Part shown: in pieces, positions 1 through 7,611 of the stretch
Numbering within the stretch: the first letter of the stretch is position 1
Layout: each line of letters opens with the position of its first letter
Origin: JBNKEI01 sp050288705
GTDB lineage: Bacteria > Myxococcota > Myxococcia > Myxococcales > UBA5297
DNA: 13,044 nt
Direction: 5' to 3'
Assembly (NCBI GenBank): GCA_050288705.1
Contig: JBNKEI010000185.1
Coordinates: 1-13,044, forward strand
Program-made: the position numbers and the translations under genes
Notes under the pieces: generated by a model
The model's input: only the letters and a program-made list of their open reading frames with translations
The model's database searches: none
What the model was told of the DNA's origin: nothing

Positions 1-177
1 GACCTCGCAATTATAAAGGCAAGGGACGCGTTGGTCCGATGTCGAACAAGGCTAATCAACCAGGCACGTGGCCTAACCAAATCATTCGGATTCCGACTGC
101 CCAAATGCGATGCGGAATACTTTTACCGGCATACTATAGAATTCGTACCGGAGGAATTGAAACCAGCAAAGCTGGTC
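1..177 (+). pseudogene. IS110-family transposase fragment, internal part only
   Basis: Reading frame 1 from the first base gives a stretch typical of the N-terminal half of IS110-family transposases (RuvC-like DEDD recombinases): DLAIIKARDALVRCRTRLIN, then a KSFGFRLPKCDAE block and a PEELKPA segment near bases 148-168. Family members are about 350-420 residues long and this piece corresponds to about 57 of them. The start lies left of the window. On the right the similarity stops at about base 170, where a small inverted repeat and a REP-like palindrome take over, and the frame then runs on to base 399 through sequence with no family resemblance. The Ser-containing C-terminal transposase domain is absent, so this is a dead remnant. 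The family call comes from recognised motif wording, not a search. A complete 5' part beyond the edge cannot be excluded. Confidence 0.72.
162..176. repeat. Short hairpin at the transposase-fragment break
   Basis: ACCAGC and GCTGGT flank a 3-base AAA loop, a perfect 6-bp stem. It sits where the IS110 similarity ends and 16 bp before the REP-like palindrome. It may be part of one composite repeat together with that palindrome. Confidence 0.4.
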
Positions 178-192
178 TTTCGACTGTGGTGC

Positions 193-223
193 CCCTGGAT
201 TCCCGCTTTCGCGGGAATGACGG
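193..223. repeat. REP-like palindromic dispersed repeat
   Basis: ATTCCCGC (199-206) and GCGGGAAT (211-218) form a perfect 8-bp stem around TTTC. The flanks CCCTGG and GACGG match the widespread short repeat whose translations give peptides such as IPAFAGMTE and SRFRGND in many proteobacterial genomes. Here it lies just downstream of the transposase remnant. Only one copy is visible in the window, so repeat status rests on knowledge of such elements elsewhere. Confidence 0.6.
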
Positions 224-302
224 AGGGCGTGGTGCCGGATATGGGAACACGCCCTAATACTATTAATACTTGCCGCAACTTACTTAAGTACACGCTCCAA
301 AA

Positions 303-333
303 CTTACAATATCTTACAATATCAACCATTGTA
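303..333. repeat. Tandem CTTACAATAT pair with an inverted half-site
   Basis: CTTACAATAT occurs twice head to tail (303-312 and 313-322). The core TACAAT (315-320) is mirrored by ATTGTA (328-333). TACAAT also resembles a -10 box, but no good -35 box lies 16-18 bp upstream. It sits about 100 bp before the first gene and could be a regulator binding array or chance AT-rich sequence. Confidence 0.3.
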
Positions 334-368
334 GGATGTAGTTTAATTCCTCCCATCACCTATAGCTT

Positions 369-403
369 TTCTTCATTGCCTAAGTCTTCTAGGCAATGAA
401 GAA
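369..403. promoter_or_regulatory. Perfect 14-bp inverted repeat in the leader
   Basis: TTCTTCATTGCCTA (369-382) is exactly mirrored by TAGGCAATGAAGAA (390-403) around a 7-base loop. It ends 14 bp before the ribosome-binding site (AGGAG, 418-422) of the receiver-DUF4388 gene starting at 429. Neither side is followed by a T-run, so it does not look like an intrinsic terminator. It could be an operator, an mRNA stem-loop controlling the downstream gene, or a small element remnant. Confidence 0.55.
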
Positions 404-428
404 TAGAGCCTGCTATCAGGAGAGTGGA

Positions 429-1370
429 ATGATTAAGCGACCTATACTCATTGCTGATCCCGACATTCGGGTTGCATCACTGGCGGCTCACGGTCTGCGC
501 AAAGAAGGCTACCGCGTGGCTACTGCTCAATGTGGAGAATCGGTTCTGGCGTTGTTACCCACTTGCCCTTTGCTCATCTTCAGTGAAGTTGATCTTCCGG
601 GCATTGACGGTCACTCATTGTGTCGACACCTAAAAAAGGACGCCTTAACCCGTGAAGTTCCTTTTTTTCTCTTATCCCACCGCCGGGACCAAAACCTGCA
701 TAGCGAGGCATTTGCAAACGGAGCACATGACTATTTGACAAAACCGCTCTATGTGCGCGACCTATGCACTTTGGCCGGTCTTTTTGCTGGGCACGCCCCT
801 GGCAATCCAATTATCACTGGGCAACTGGGGACAATTACTCTCTTTCACATTTTGCGAGCGCTCACTTCTGGATTGCGCAGTGGCGAAGTACACGTTCCGG
901 AGGAAGACGGGGAGGTTTTTTTTCACCATGGTAATTTGGTGCACGCGTCTGCAGGAAAGCTACGCGGAGAAGCCGCCATTGCCCGCCTTTTAGTGCTTTC
1001 TAGCGGCCGATTCATCATTCGGTTCGGTCCAGTGTCCAGGCATGACTCAATTTGCTATTCGCTTCGCGATTTAGTCACCTACGATGAACCTCGAAAACGA
1101 AAATTCGAGCAGGCGGTGGCAAAAATGGGAAACTCGGACAGTCGCTTTGTGGTAGACACCGAAGTGCTTTTGCGCAAGCTTCCCAAAATTCCCGCTGGCA
1201 TAGAAAAAATTGTGCGCCTTTTCGATGGGAAGCGGACTTTGGGTGAGGTATTACGCGTCTCTGACGCGGATGAGATTTTTTCCGTGGAAGCGGTTTTGCA
1301 CTTATACCAGGAAGGAGTTCTGGTTTTGTCTTCCCAATTGTTTCCGCTACGCGGAGCTGCCTCATGCTGA
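429..1370 (+). CDS. Receiver-like domain plus DUF4388 (PATAN) protein
   Basis: 313 residues. The start is ATG 429 because AGGAG (418-422) sits 6 bp upstream; an in-frame ATG at 396 lies inside the hairpin and has no such site. Residues 5-118 are CheY-like: the acidic ADPD near residue 10 and the conserved Lys in DYLTKP (105) are present. At the phospho-acceptor position the sequence reads FSEVDLPGIDG, placing Glu53 where Asp is expected, so normal phosphorylation is unlikely and the domain may be locked in an active-like state. Residues 128-215 resemble DUF4388/PATAN (the SGEVHV, GEVFFHHGNLVHA and GEAAIARLL segments), a protein-interaction module common in deltaproteobacterial and cyanobacterial signalling proteins. 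The C-terminal 100 residues form a helical region of winged-helix type at best. There is no DNA-binding or enzymatic output domain that I recognise. The stop codon overlaps the convergent gene by 9 bp. Confidence 0.85.
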   Translation: MIKRPILIADPDIRVASLAAHGLRKEGYRVATAQCGESVLALLPTCPLLIFSEVDLPGIDGHSLCRHLKKDALTREVPFFLLSHRRDQNLHSEAFANGAHDYLTKPLYVRDLCTLAGLFAGHAPGNPIITGQLGTITLFHILRALTSGLRSGEVHVPEEDGEVFFHHGNLVHASAGKLRGEAAIARLLVLSSGRFIIRFGPVSRHDSICYSLRDLVTYDEPRKRKFEQAVAKMGNSDSRFVVDTEVLLRKLPKIPAGIEKIVRLFDGKRTLGEVLRVSDADEIFSVEAVLHLYQEGVLVLSSQLFPLRGAASC

Positions 1371-2819
1371 ATCGCGCAGCACTACTTCGAACAACTCGCG
1401 AATACCTTGTTTGAAGTCGCTGGAGGAGGGAATAATCCCTTTCATACCTCGCAGCCCCAGAGGAAGCTCTTTTTCCCCTACCATGAATAAGGGTAAGCGA
1501 GTCTCTTGCACAAATCGAGAAATTGAGCTTACGCTACTTGGCTTGCACTCCAACACCATTGCTGCCAAGGCTCCAGCGGCAAATGGTCGCCATAATGGCT
1601 GAGCGTCGGCCGCATTGGGAATAAAACAAAAATCTATTGCTAATCCTTCTGGAAAATCAATGCGTGCCCAGGTTCCTAATAGTTCGGGAGCAGGCGACCG
1701 TATTACTCTAAATCCTACGGTGTCGCGCATTTGTTCGAAAAACGTTCGAATAGCACGTAACGAATCGGTCAGCATAACGGTTTTGCCAATGACTTGCCGA
1801 GAAGCAGGACGGCCATTGAGTATTCTGGCCCTTAATGCATGCTGTTCCGCAGGATTTAGTAACGGCTCGGAAGCCGCAATCTCACCAACCGGAGCTAAGC
1901 TAATTAAACCGCGATCTAAAAGAGAACCTACCGAAATTAGCACATCGTTATCTAATGCATGCAAACAGTCTAGTAATTCATTTAAAGACTTTGGTTCTTT
2001 TAGCAATGAAATGACTTGTTTAGTTACAGAATCATTTCCCGATAAGAATTGCACTCGCGGGGAAACCAATTTTAAACGTGCACCAGGGGCAGGCAACCTC
2101 TGAATTAATGACGCTTTCTCATCGGCTTGGCGCATTCCTTCAAGCAAAGCTTCTTCCATAGCTCTATGAATGCGTACTTCACCCGAAAAAGCCGCGGGAA
2201 CAAATGCAAACCGGCCTTCTTTCCAGGTAAGGAGTCGAAAAAAAGCTTTTTCGCCTTCTAATGAGCCAATGCGAGCATTTACCGGCTTTCCTTCTGCCAA
2301 CCAAAACTCGCCATTCTTCTCTCCTTTCTCAACCGAAAGCGACCCCGAGCGTCGATTTTGACCTAGCAATTGCAGCACGTCGGGTAATCCCATCTGCTTT
2401 AAACTGCCCTGAATTTCTCGATTCTCAGGCTTTAATTCTCTGGCCGCCTCCACTCGGCGCAAAATCTGTCCAACGATTGCCAGTGCATCGTGCAAATGGA
2501 AAGGCTTGCGCAAATATCCATCATGCAGGCTTCGCGCTCTTTCAGTATCATCGACGGTCCCGGTAACCACCACCGGAATGTCCTCAGTTCGCGGATTGGT
2601 GCGCAAAATTTGAATAAAAGTGCGCACGCTTACCAAAGAGCAATCTTCGTCAAAAAAAATCAAATCGGGGTGACGCAAAATGGCCAATTCCAATGCGCGA
2701 GAGCCATCGTTGGCAATAAGTATTTGGTGTCCTTTTTCTTGCAAAGCTCGCGAAAATTCGCTCCAGGCATCGCCTTTGGGATCGGCCAAAAGTATCTTGC
2801 AAGCTCGGGTCAAAAGCAT
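1362..2819 (-). CDS. Receiver-DUF4388 protein with GTPase-like C-terminus
   Basis: 485 residues from ATG 2819; a GTG at 2834 would add five residues. Neither start has a well-spaced Shine-Dalgarno, though GGGGA abuts the ATG. An N-terminal receiver (about residues 8-120) has the probable phospho-acceptor Asp57 in LIFFDED and the conserved Lys in LRKPF, but Pro and Gly after the Asp are replaced (CSLVS). Residues 137-235 match DUF4388/PATAN well (LPDVLQLLGQNRRSGSLSVE, then GEFWLAEGKPVNARIGSLEGEKAFFRLL). Residues 345-480 look like the core of an MglA/Rab-type small GTPase (RIDFPEGLAIDFCFIP, then FAAGALAAMVLE) but lack a Walker A GxxxxGK and the TPGQ switch, so nucleotide hydrolysis is unlikely. 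It is probably an adaptor. It lies about 49 bp behind the TetR-KamA gene on the same strand, so co-transcription is likely. The domain calls for receiver and DUF4388 are firm; the GTPase-like reading is tentative. Confidence 0.83.
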   Translation of the reverse strand: MLLTRACKILLADPKGDAWSEFSRALQEKGHQILIANDGSRALELAILRHPDLIFFDEDCSLVSVRTFIQILRTNPRTEDIPVVVTGTVDDTERARSLHDGYLRKPFHLHDALAIVGQILRRVEAARELKPENREIQGSLKQMGLPDVLQLLGQNRRSGSLSVEKGEKNGEFWLAEGKPVNARIGSLEGEKAFFRLLTWKEGRFAFVPAAFSGEVRIHRAMEEALLEGMRQADEKASLIQRLPAPGARLKLVSPRVQFLSGNDSVTKQVISLLKEPKSLNELLDCLHALDNDVLISVGSLLDRGLISLAPVGEIAASEPLLNPAEQHALRARILNGRPASRQVIGKTVMLTDSLRAIRTFFEQMRDTVGFRVIRSPAPELLGTWARIDFPEGLAIDFCFIPNAADAQPLWRPFAAGALAAMVLECKPSSVSSISRFVQETRLPLFMVGEKELPLGLRGMKGIIPSSSDFKQGIRELFEVVLRDSA

Positions 2820-2868
2820 TCCCCAATACAACACTAGACACTACAAGGTTTGGCCTCCCAGAACGCAC

Positions 2869-5397
2869 CTAAAAGTAATACCAAATGCTTTCATAGTCGG
2901 CTGGGTCTTCACCGATTCCCGCCAGGCGGTCAAGATACTCTAAATTAGGAATATCCTCGCCGACATAGGAATGTTGGGGAATTATTTTCTTTTCCCAAGG
3001 GTGAAATTCGTAAACCCGAGCTCCCTGCGGCCGAAGTGATATCAGATCGCGATGCTGCCAGGCATTAAGACTGTTCTTTCCCAAACCGGGAAGGTTATAA
3101 ACTGGTTCGTCAGTTCGCGCTAATCCGGGAAGCAGACGCGCCTCCTCCTTCTGTTCCTGCAGTATGCGAGCAAGAGGAACTCGGTAGTCAAGAGTTTCCA
3201 TTTTGCCCTTGGGATAAAAAGTGTAGTAGGGATCAATACCGCAACGTCGTAGCATTCGCCGCAGATAAGCGGCTTCGAAACGACGCGAACCATAAAACGT
3301 ATAAACGTGTTGATTATAAACTGACAGCCCCCCACATCTCAGCCGATCTACCGCCATCACCAATTCTGGAGTTAGCTCGTAGGAATGCTGCACGTGAGTC
3401 ACAACGCAAATTTCTCGCCGGCCAGGAATTCGAAAAGAACTCAACATTCTCACTAACCTGGGCGTAAAGCGCATGGGTAATACCACCGGCAAACGTGTTC
3501 CGAAACGAATTCGCTCAATATGGGGAATAGCGGCGATTGACTGTAAAAGCGCGTGCAACTCTTTATCTGGCAATAAAAAAGGATCACCCCCCGTAATTAG
3601 TACCTCATGTATAGCCGGATGCTCTGCCAACCAAGCTACGGCGGCAGCAATTTTGCCCTTACTTACTTTTGCCCGCTCGGTTTTGGAAACCACTACTTCC
3701 CAGTTACGCTGACAATAGACACAAGATTGTGGACAATTCTGCACAGGCTTGAGTATTGCTACCCCAGCATAACGACGAGTTATTAAGGGAATTGGAGAAG
3801 TATCTGCTTCCAGCATGAAGTCGCTAAAAATGCAACCATTAGGCTGATTTAACGCTTGCAGGTAGCGCTCTTGAGGAATCACCTGGGCACGTAAGGCTTT
3901 GTCCCGCCGGTTGTCCTCGCCATGGCCATTTTCATCAAACAACGAGGCATAGAACGGAGTAACCCCAAAAGGCATGCCTCGCTTGGTAGCTTCGCGAATT
4001 CGCTCTACCTCTCCCGCAGACAAATATGCAAAACGCGCCAACTCGCTTTCCGAACGGGCGACAAAACGTAGGTGCCAGCGCCAATCATTCCAATCATCGG
4101 AATTAGCACCCAACTCCGCCAATATGCGCTCTCGATGCTGCAAGCGCTGAAAAAGCACCGCATCCTCCAGACCGCTACTATAGCGGGCCATGGTCTTTTG
4201 CACTTTCGCAGCCATTTTATCGAGCTGCGACGAGCGCAAACGCGCAGCTTGCACGCCATGCCCCAGCGCACTAGGCATACTAGGCGAGGCATCGAAAAAA
4301 CTTTGCGTCCGGCCTGCCCTGCCGCTCAATCCAAATGACAAGTGGGCAATCTCCGCCCAAAAGCCAGCGGACAGATCCGGTCGTTCCTTGCCGCTGATCA
4401 CGTCGTAGAGTGCGCCTAAAACGCTCCATCCGCTCACTTGCTCATTGCGCGGATGAAGTAGAGCACGCCATACTCGCGCGCAATCGCGGGCGATAACTCG
4501 ACCCAGCATGTCCGTTTCTTGCACTTCCAATGAGGTATTGAATTGAGATGAATTGACCCAGGCTAGCAACCTCTGCCGTGCCGATTCCAAATCTGATGCC
4601 TGGCGCAACTCGGTAGAGAAGCGACTACCATGGGCAATAAAATCTTTGGGCGACCAGGCATCTTCCAGAGGAGCGAGTACGCGGTGATCATAAGCGGCAA
4701 GCTCAAAGGCCAGTACCGTTTCATTCTGCTCGATTGATGATTTATCAACTAGGAAATCGGCATTTTTTCCGGTTGGCGGATCAGCAAATGGGCTCTCTTT
4801 TCTCTCCAACACCGATAGCATTTTCAGCGATTCTGTTAACATCGGCAATGCGTCGGAAGACAAAGAAACTCCTTCGCCAACCATGAGTTCAACCGATAAG
4901 GCGCCGCTAATTGCCCCGGAAAGAAAACGTGCGCAAATGAGTATTTGCGCAGTACAGAAACCTAGTGGTCGCAGGAATGGACCAATAAGTTCAGCAATCG
5001 AATCGACGTAATGCTCAATTTCCCGTCGCACTGGATTTTCAACCGAATTAACCAGCTTCTGCAAACCGCGCACTTGCTGGAGTATCAACAAACATCGCGG
5101 ATTAGCATGAAAAAACTCTAGATGAGTGTTTATGAGCCACTGCAATATATCGGAATCATTATTGGAAATGCTGGCTAGCTTGCTCAGCAATAAGGCAAGA
5201 CTTTTTTGCACTACTGCAGCAACTATATCGTCTCGAGTAGCAAAATGATTATAAAAGGTGCCCTTGCCGACGTTGGCCGCGGAAGTGATTTCATCGATAC
5301 TCACCTGGTAAATGCCCTGCTCGGCAAAGAGGTGCTCTGCTGCATTTATCAAGGCTGAATGAGTACAGTTTTTCCGAAGTTCTTGGCGATTTGGCAT
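2869..5397 (-). CDS. TetR-type regulator fused to KamA-family radical SAM aminomutase
   Basis: 842 residues. Residues 10-62 are a TetR/AcrR helix-turn-helix (ALINAAEHLFAEQGIYQVSI, then NVGKGTFYNHFATRDDI), and residues 80-195 look like a TetR ligand domain. Residues about 235-450 are a helical region I do not recognise. Residues 470-815 are a KamA (lysine 2,3-aminomutase-like) radical SAM domain: C555, C559 and C562 in CPQSCVYC bind the [4Fe-4S] cluster, ITGGDPF (601-607) is the SAM-binding GGD-type motif, and Lys774 in PGLGKN is the expected PLP lysine. Free-standing KamA enzymes are about 350-450 residues (to about 600 with extensions) and TetR regulators about 200, so this is a fusion. The reaction is probably a PLP-dependent amino-group migration or relative; the substrate is unknown. 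Start ATG 5395-5397 is preceded by no clear Shine-Dalgarno. No stop or frame shift marks the join, so it looks genuine. Confidence 0.88.
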   Translation of the reverse strand: MPNRQELRKNCTHSALINAAEHLFAEQGIYQVSIDEITSAANVGKGTFYNHFATRDDIVAAVVQKSLALLLSKLASISNNDSDILQWLINTHLEFFHANPRCLLILQQVRGLQKLVNSVENPVRREIEHYVDSIAELIGPFLRPLGFCTAQILICARFLSGAISGALSVELMVGEGVSLSSDALPMLTESLKMLSVLERKESPFADPPTGKNADFLVDKSSIEQNETVLAFELAAYDHRVLAPLEDAWSPKDFIAHGSRFSTELRQASDLESARQRLLAWVNSSQFNTSLEVQETDMLGRVIARDCARVWRALLHPRNEQVSGWSVLGALYDVISGKERPDLSAGFWAEIAHLSFGLSGRAGRTQSFFDASPSMPSALGHGVQAARLRSSQLDKMAAKVQKTMARYSSGLEDAVLFQRLQHRERILAELGANSDDWNDWRWHLRFVARSESELARFAYLSAGEVERIREATKRGMPFGVTPFYASLFDENGHGEDNRRDKALRAQVIPQERYLQALNQPNGCIFSDFMLEADTSPIPLITRRYAGVAILKPVQNCPQSCVYCQRNWEVVVSKTERAKVSKGKIAAAVAWLAEHPAIHEVLITGGDPFLLPDKELHALLQSIAAIPHIERIRFGTRLPVVLPMRFTPRLVRMLSSFRIPGRREICVVTHVQHSYELTPELVMAVDRLRCGGLSVYNQHVYTFYGSRRFEAAYLRRMLRRCGIDPYYTFYPKGKMETLDYRVPLARILQEQKEEARLLPGLARTDEPVYNLPGLGKNSLNAWQHRDLISLRPQGARVYEFHPWEKKIIPQHSYVGEDIPNLEYLDRLAGIGEDPADYESIWYYF

Positions 5398-5443
5398 AGG
5401 CTATTTGGGAGCGTAAGAAGATAAGAATAAGCTAAAGGTTTGT

Positions 5444-5474
5444 TAACGTTATAAAGCAATCACTTTTTGGTCAA
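5444..5474 (-). promoter_or_regulatory. Candidate promoter with small palindrome for the TetR-KamA gene
   Basis: Reading on the minus strand, TTGACC (5469-5474) is followed by TATAAC (5448-5453) at 15 bp, or by TAACGT (5446-5451) at 17 bp. The 8-bp palindrome TAACGTTA (5444-5451) overlaps the -10 region, a plausible place for self-repression by a TetR-type protein. It lies in the 98-bp gap between the GGDEF-like gene and the TetR-KamA start. The match is suggestive only. Confidence 0.35.
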
Positions 5475-5495
5475 GGCTATAGTAGGAACAGGCGC

Positions 5496-6980
5496 TTAAA
5501 GCGGCTGCAAATCGTACCGTTCCTGCAATTTGGTTACCAACCAATCCACAACCATAGCATCACTAGTATGGAATCCCCAGCAAGCTCGATGCGGTGAGGA
5601 ATCTCGTTGAATTAACGCATAAGACGCATTTTCAGCATAAAGCAGCAAAAGTTCGTGCTCTTGAAAAAACTCGTCTCCATCTAAAAACACTGGAGTTGCC
5701 CATAGAAAATTCTCAATGTCCTCTTTGCGACCAAGAAGATAAATTCTCAAGGAACAATCAACGGGCAGGTGCTCAAACGCTTCAATTAGCCATGAACACC
5801 GGTAAATCGATTTTCCACCCATATACAACAGGCCATGCATTTTAGGCGATCTGGCTATTTCCATGGCCAATTCTAGTCTAGCCTGATGCATCAACTGCGC
5901 TGGAAGAGTGCCTCGACGAGAGGGGCCAGCAAAATCATCCACTGGCAAAGGCGGTGATTTTTCTTCTCCGAGCAAAAGCTTTGCTGCCGAGACAAAATCA
6001 AGTTTTCCCAAATCAAGTTTTTTCGCCAAACTAGCCCGAGCTTCGCGCGCACGATGATGGCATATATCAATTAGCTCCTGGTAGTTACGACCATCTCTGG
6101 GAAAGGTGGCCAATCCCATTATTATATCTATTCCTTGCGCTTGCCCTAAAAGAATTCCTGGCCGCTCCAGTGATATGCGCGCTCTTCGCGCCAAAAGCAA
6201 TGCGCCTAAAAAATCGGTTTCCGGAAGAAGCACGTAGTATTCATTTTCGCAAGCTCTGGCCAACACGTCGCTATCGCGGATTACTCCTTTAAGCACGCAT
6301 ATTACTGATTCGGTGAATTCCCAAATACGTGAAGCCTTGACTACATTTCTGCGCAATGTTTCGTAACCATCTATAGTAAGAGTCATAATTGAAAACATTC
6401 GAGAAAATCGGCGAGAACGGTATGACTCCTTGGCAGCGAAATCAGTAAAATAGGTTAAGCTATAAACTTGGGTTTGATAATCTAGCAATGCATTTTGTCC
6501 AAGTTTTTGAAAACGTAAAGAATTCTGCATGGCTATTGCCGCGCAATCACCGACAATTTCGGCGGCCTGAAAATCACTTTCGGTAAATCCTGAATCTTTG
6601 TCGGTGCAAAGTGCTAAACCAAAGATTGCTCCTTCTTTAGTAATTAATACATAAAATGATTTTATTTTGGGAATTCCGGGAACAGGAAAAACAGTCGTTC
6701 GGTCACACCAACCAAAATAATGCAAGCTTGGTTCGATCGAGAATCTGGCAGCCAATGAGTTGCGATCAAGCGTTCCTCTAAAGCATTTTAGATGCAGCTC
6801 TACTTTTTCTTCTTCCCGCATCACCCATAACGCTCCACCTTGAGCATGGCACGCCAAACAAATTTGCTCCAAGCAGGTCTCGGGAAGCAGCTCTCCATCT
6901 AAAAGGGAGAACATGGATAGAGAATCTTGGTTCGAAACTTGGTTTTTAAAGAACTCCAAGTTCTCAATACTCCCAAACAC
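5496..6980 (-). CDS. GAF-like plus degenerate GGDEF domain protein
   Basis: 494 residues from GTG 6980, chosen because GGAG lies 4 bp upstream. Residues about 25-155 look like a GAF sensor domain (GALWVM, then FGLALCTDKDSGFTESDFQ and AAIAMQN). Residues 165-320 follow the GGDEF diguanylate cyclase fold: the metal-binding region LTIDGYE (201-207) is kept, but the signature loop reads ACENEYY (E245-Y249) instead of GGDEF. The protein is therefore unlikely to make cyclic di-GMP and may serve as a sensor, a GTP-binding or a scaffolding pseudo-enzyme. There is no RxxD inhibitory site in the expected place. The last 150 residues (350-494) form an additional domain I do not recognise. No signal peptide or membrane segment is seen, so it is cytoplasmic. 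It starts 15 bp after the methyltransferase stop codon, suggesting one mRNA. Confidence 0.82.
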   Translation of the reverse strand: MFGSIENLEFFKNQVSNQDSLSMFSLLDGELLPETCLEQICLACHAQGGALWVMREEEKVELHLKCFRGTLDRNSLAARFSIEPSLHYFGWCDRTTVFPVPGIPKIKSFYVLITKEGAIFGLALCTDKDSGFTESDFQAAEIVGDCAAIAMQNSLRFQKLGQNALLDYQTQVYSLTYFTDFAAKESYRSRRFSRMFSIMTLTIDGYETLRRNVVKASRIWEFTESVICVLKGVIRDSDVLARACENEYYVLLPETDFLGALLLARRARISLERPGILLGQAQGIDIIMGLATFPRDGRNYQELIDICHHRAREARASLAKKLDLGKLDFVSAAKLLLGEEKSPPLPVDDFAGPSRRGTLPAQLMHQARLELAMEIARSPKMHGLLYMGGKSIYRCSWLIEAFEHLPVDCSLRIYLLGRKEDIENFLWATPVFLDGDEFFQEHELLLLYAENASYALIQRDSSPHRACWGFHTSDAMVVDWLVTKLQERYDLQPL

Positions 6981-6995
6981 CTAACTCCATGGTGG

Positions 6996-7589
6996 TTAGC
7001 TTGCTGCTTGTTTTTCGTCGACAGGCGTCAAAGGAACAAAGCGGTTATTTTTTAGCTCTACAGAACAGGGAACCTCATTACCCCAAGCATCCCATCCAGG
7101 AACAATGTTCCGAGCAAACAATTCAATTCGCGGAACATCACCGTATAGCTGAACAATACGATCGCGAACTTCTCCTGGTTTCTCGGAATGACGTCCCCGC
7201 GGGGCAACAACTAGCGAGCGAACACCACCACTTTGTCGTTCTAAGCGTCCCTTTAGCCCCAGCAGACAAATTTCCGCATTAGAACGAGTGTAACTTCCCA
7301 TACCCATGAAGAAAGTACGCTCATCAGAATTAGTCTTTGCCCATACAAAGCCTGCTGTTTTGTATTGAAAACCCCATGCTTCCAACACTTTTAAGCAATC
7401 GGGAAGTTGCGGAAACGTTGACCAAAGAAAAAGTGCACAATCTTCTGCGGCAAGATCTTGTACCGGGAGTCTTTCGATATCCTTTTGCGACATCAACCCA
7501 TATTTAAAAGTCGCCCCTCGTTGGCCTGCCTCCGCCTTATCCCGGTACGACCAAGGGGGGTCAGCATAAATAACCCTATATCTGTTCAT
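6996..7589 (-). CDS. MT-A70 family adenine-specific DNA methyltransferase
   Basis: 197 residues. The opening RVIYADPPWSYRDK contains the DPPW catalytic motif (residues 10-13) of MT-A70 (Ime4-like) N6-adenine methyltransferases. Other family blocks are ALFLWST (residues 52-58), GFQYKTAGFVWAKT, MGMGSYTRSNAEICLLGLKG and a C-terminal ELFARNIVPGWDAWGNE. These enzymes transfer a methyl group from SAM to adenine; in bacteria they occur largely on phages, plasmids and islands as orphan methyltransferases. The length is normal and all motifs look intact. No restriction endonuclease gene lies beside it, so it is probably an orphan with an unknown target sequence. Start ATG 7587-7589 has GGGAG 6 bp upstream. 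It lies 22 bp behind tRNA-Leu on the same strand with no terminator between them, and 15 bp ahead of the GGDEF-like gene. Confidence 0.92.
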   Translation of the reverse strand: MNRYRVIYADPPWSYRDKAEAGQRGATFKYGLMSQKDIERLPVQDLAAEDCALFLWSTFPQLPDCLKVLEAWGFQYKTAGFVWAKTNSDERTFFMGMGSYTRSNAEICLLGLKGRLERQSGGVRSLVVAPRGRHSEKPGEVRDRIVQLYGDVPRIELFARNIVPGWDAWGNEVPCSVELKNNRFVPLTPVDEKQAAS

Positions 7590-7611
7590 GCGTTACTCCC
7601 GCATAATAAAA

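Noticed and set aside
396..428. Upstream in-frame ATG for the first receiver gene
   Set aside because: It lies within the arm of the 14-bp inverted repeat and lacks a Shine-Dalgarno, whereas ATG 429 has AGGAG at 6 bp and starts at the normal receiver N-terminus.
1615..2103. 162-residue plus-strand open frame
   Set aside because: Lies wholly antisense to the receiver-DUF4388 gene, whose domains are clear, and its own translation is low-complexity without family resemblance.
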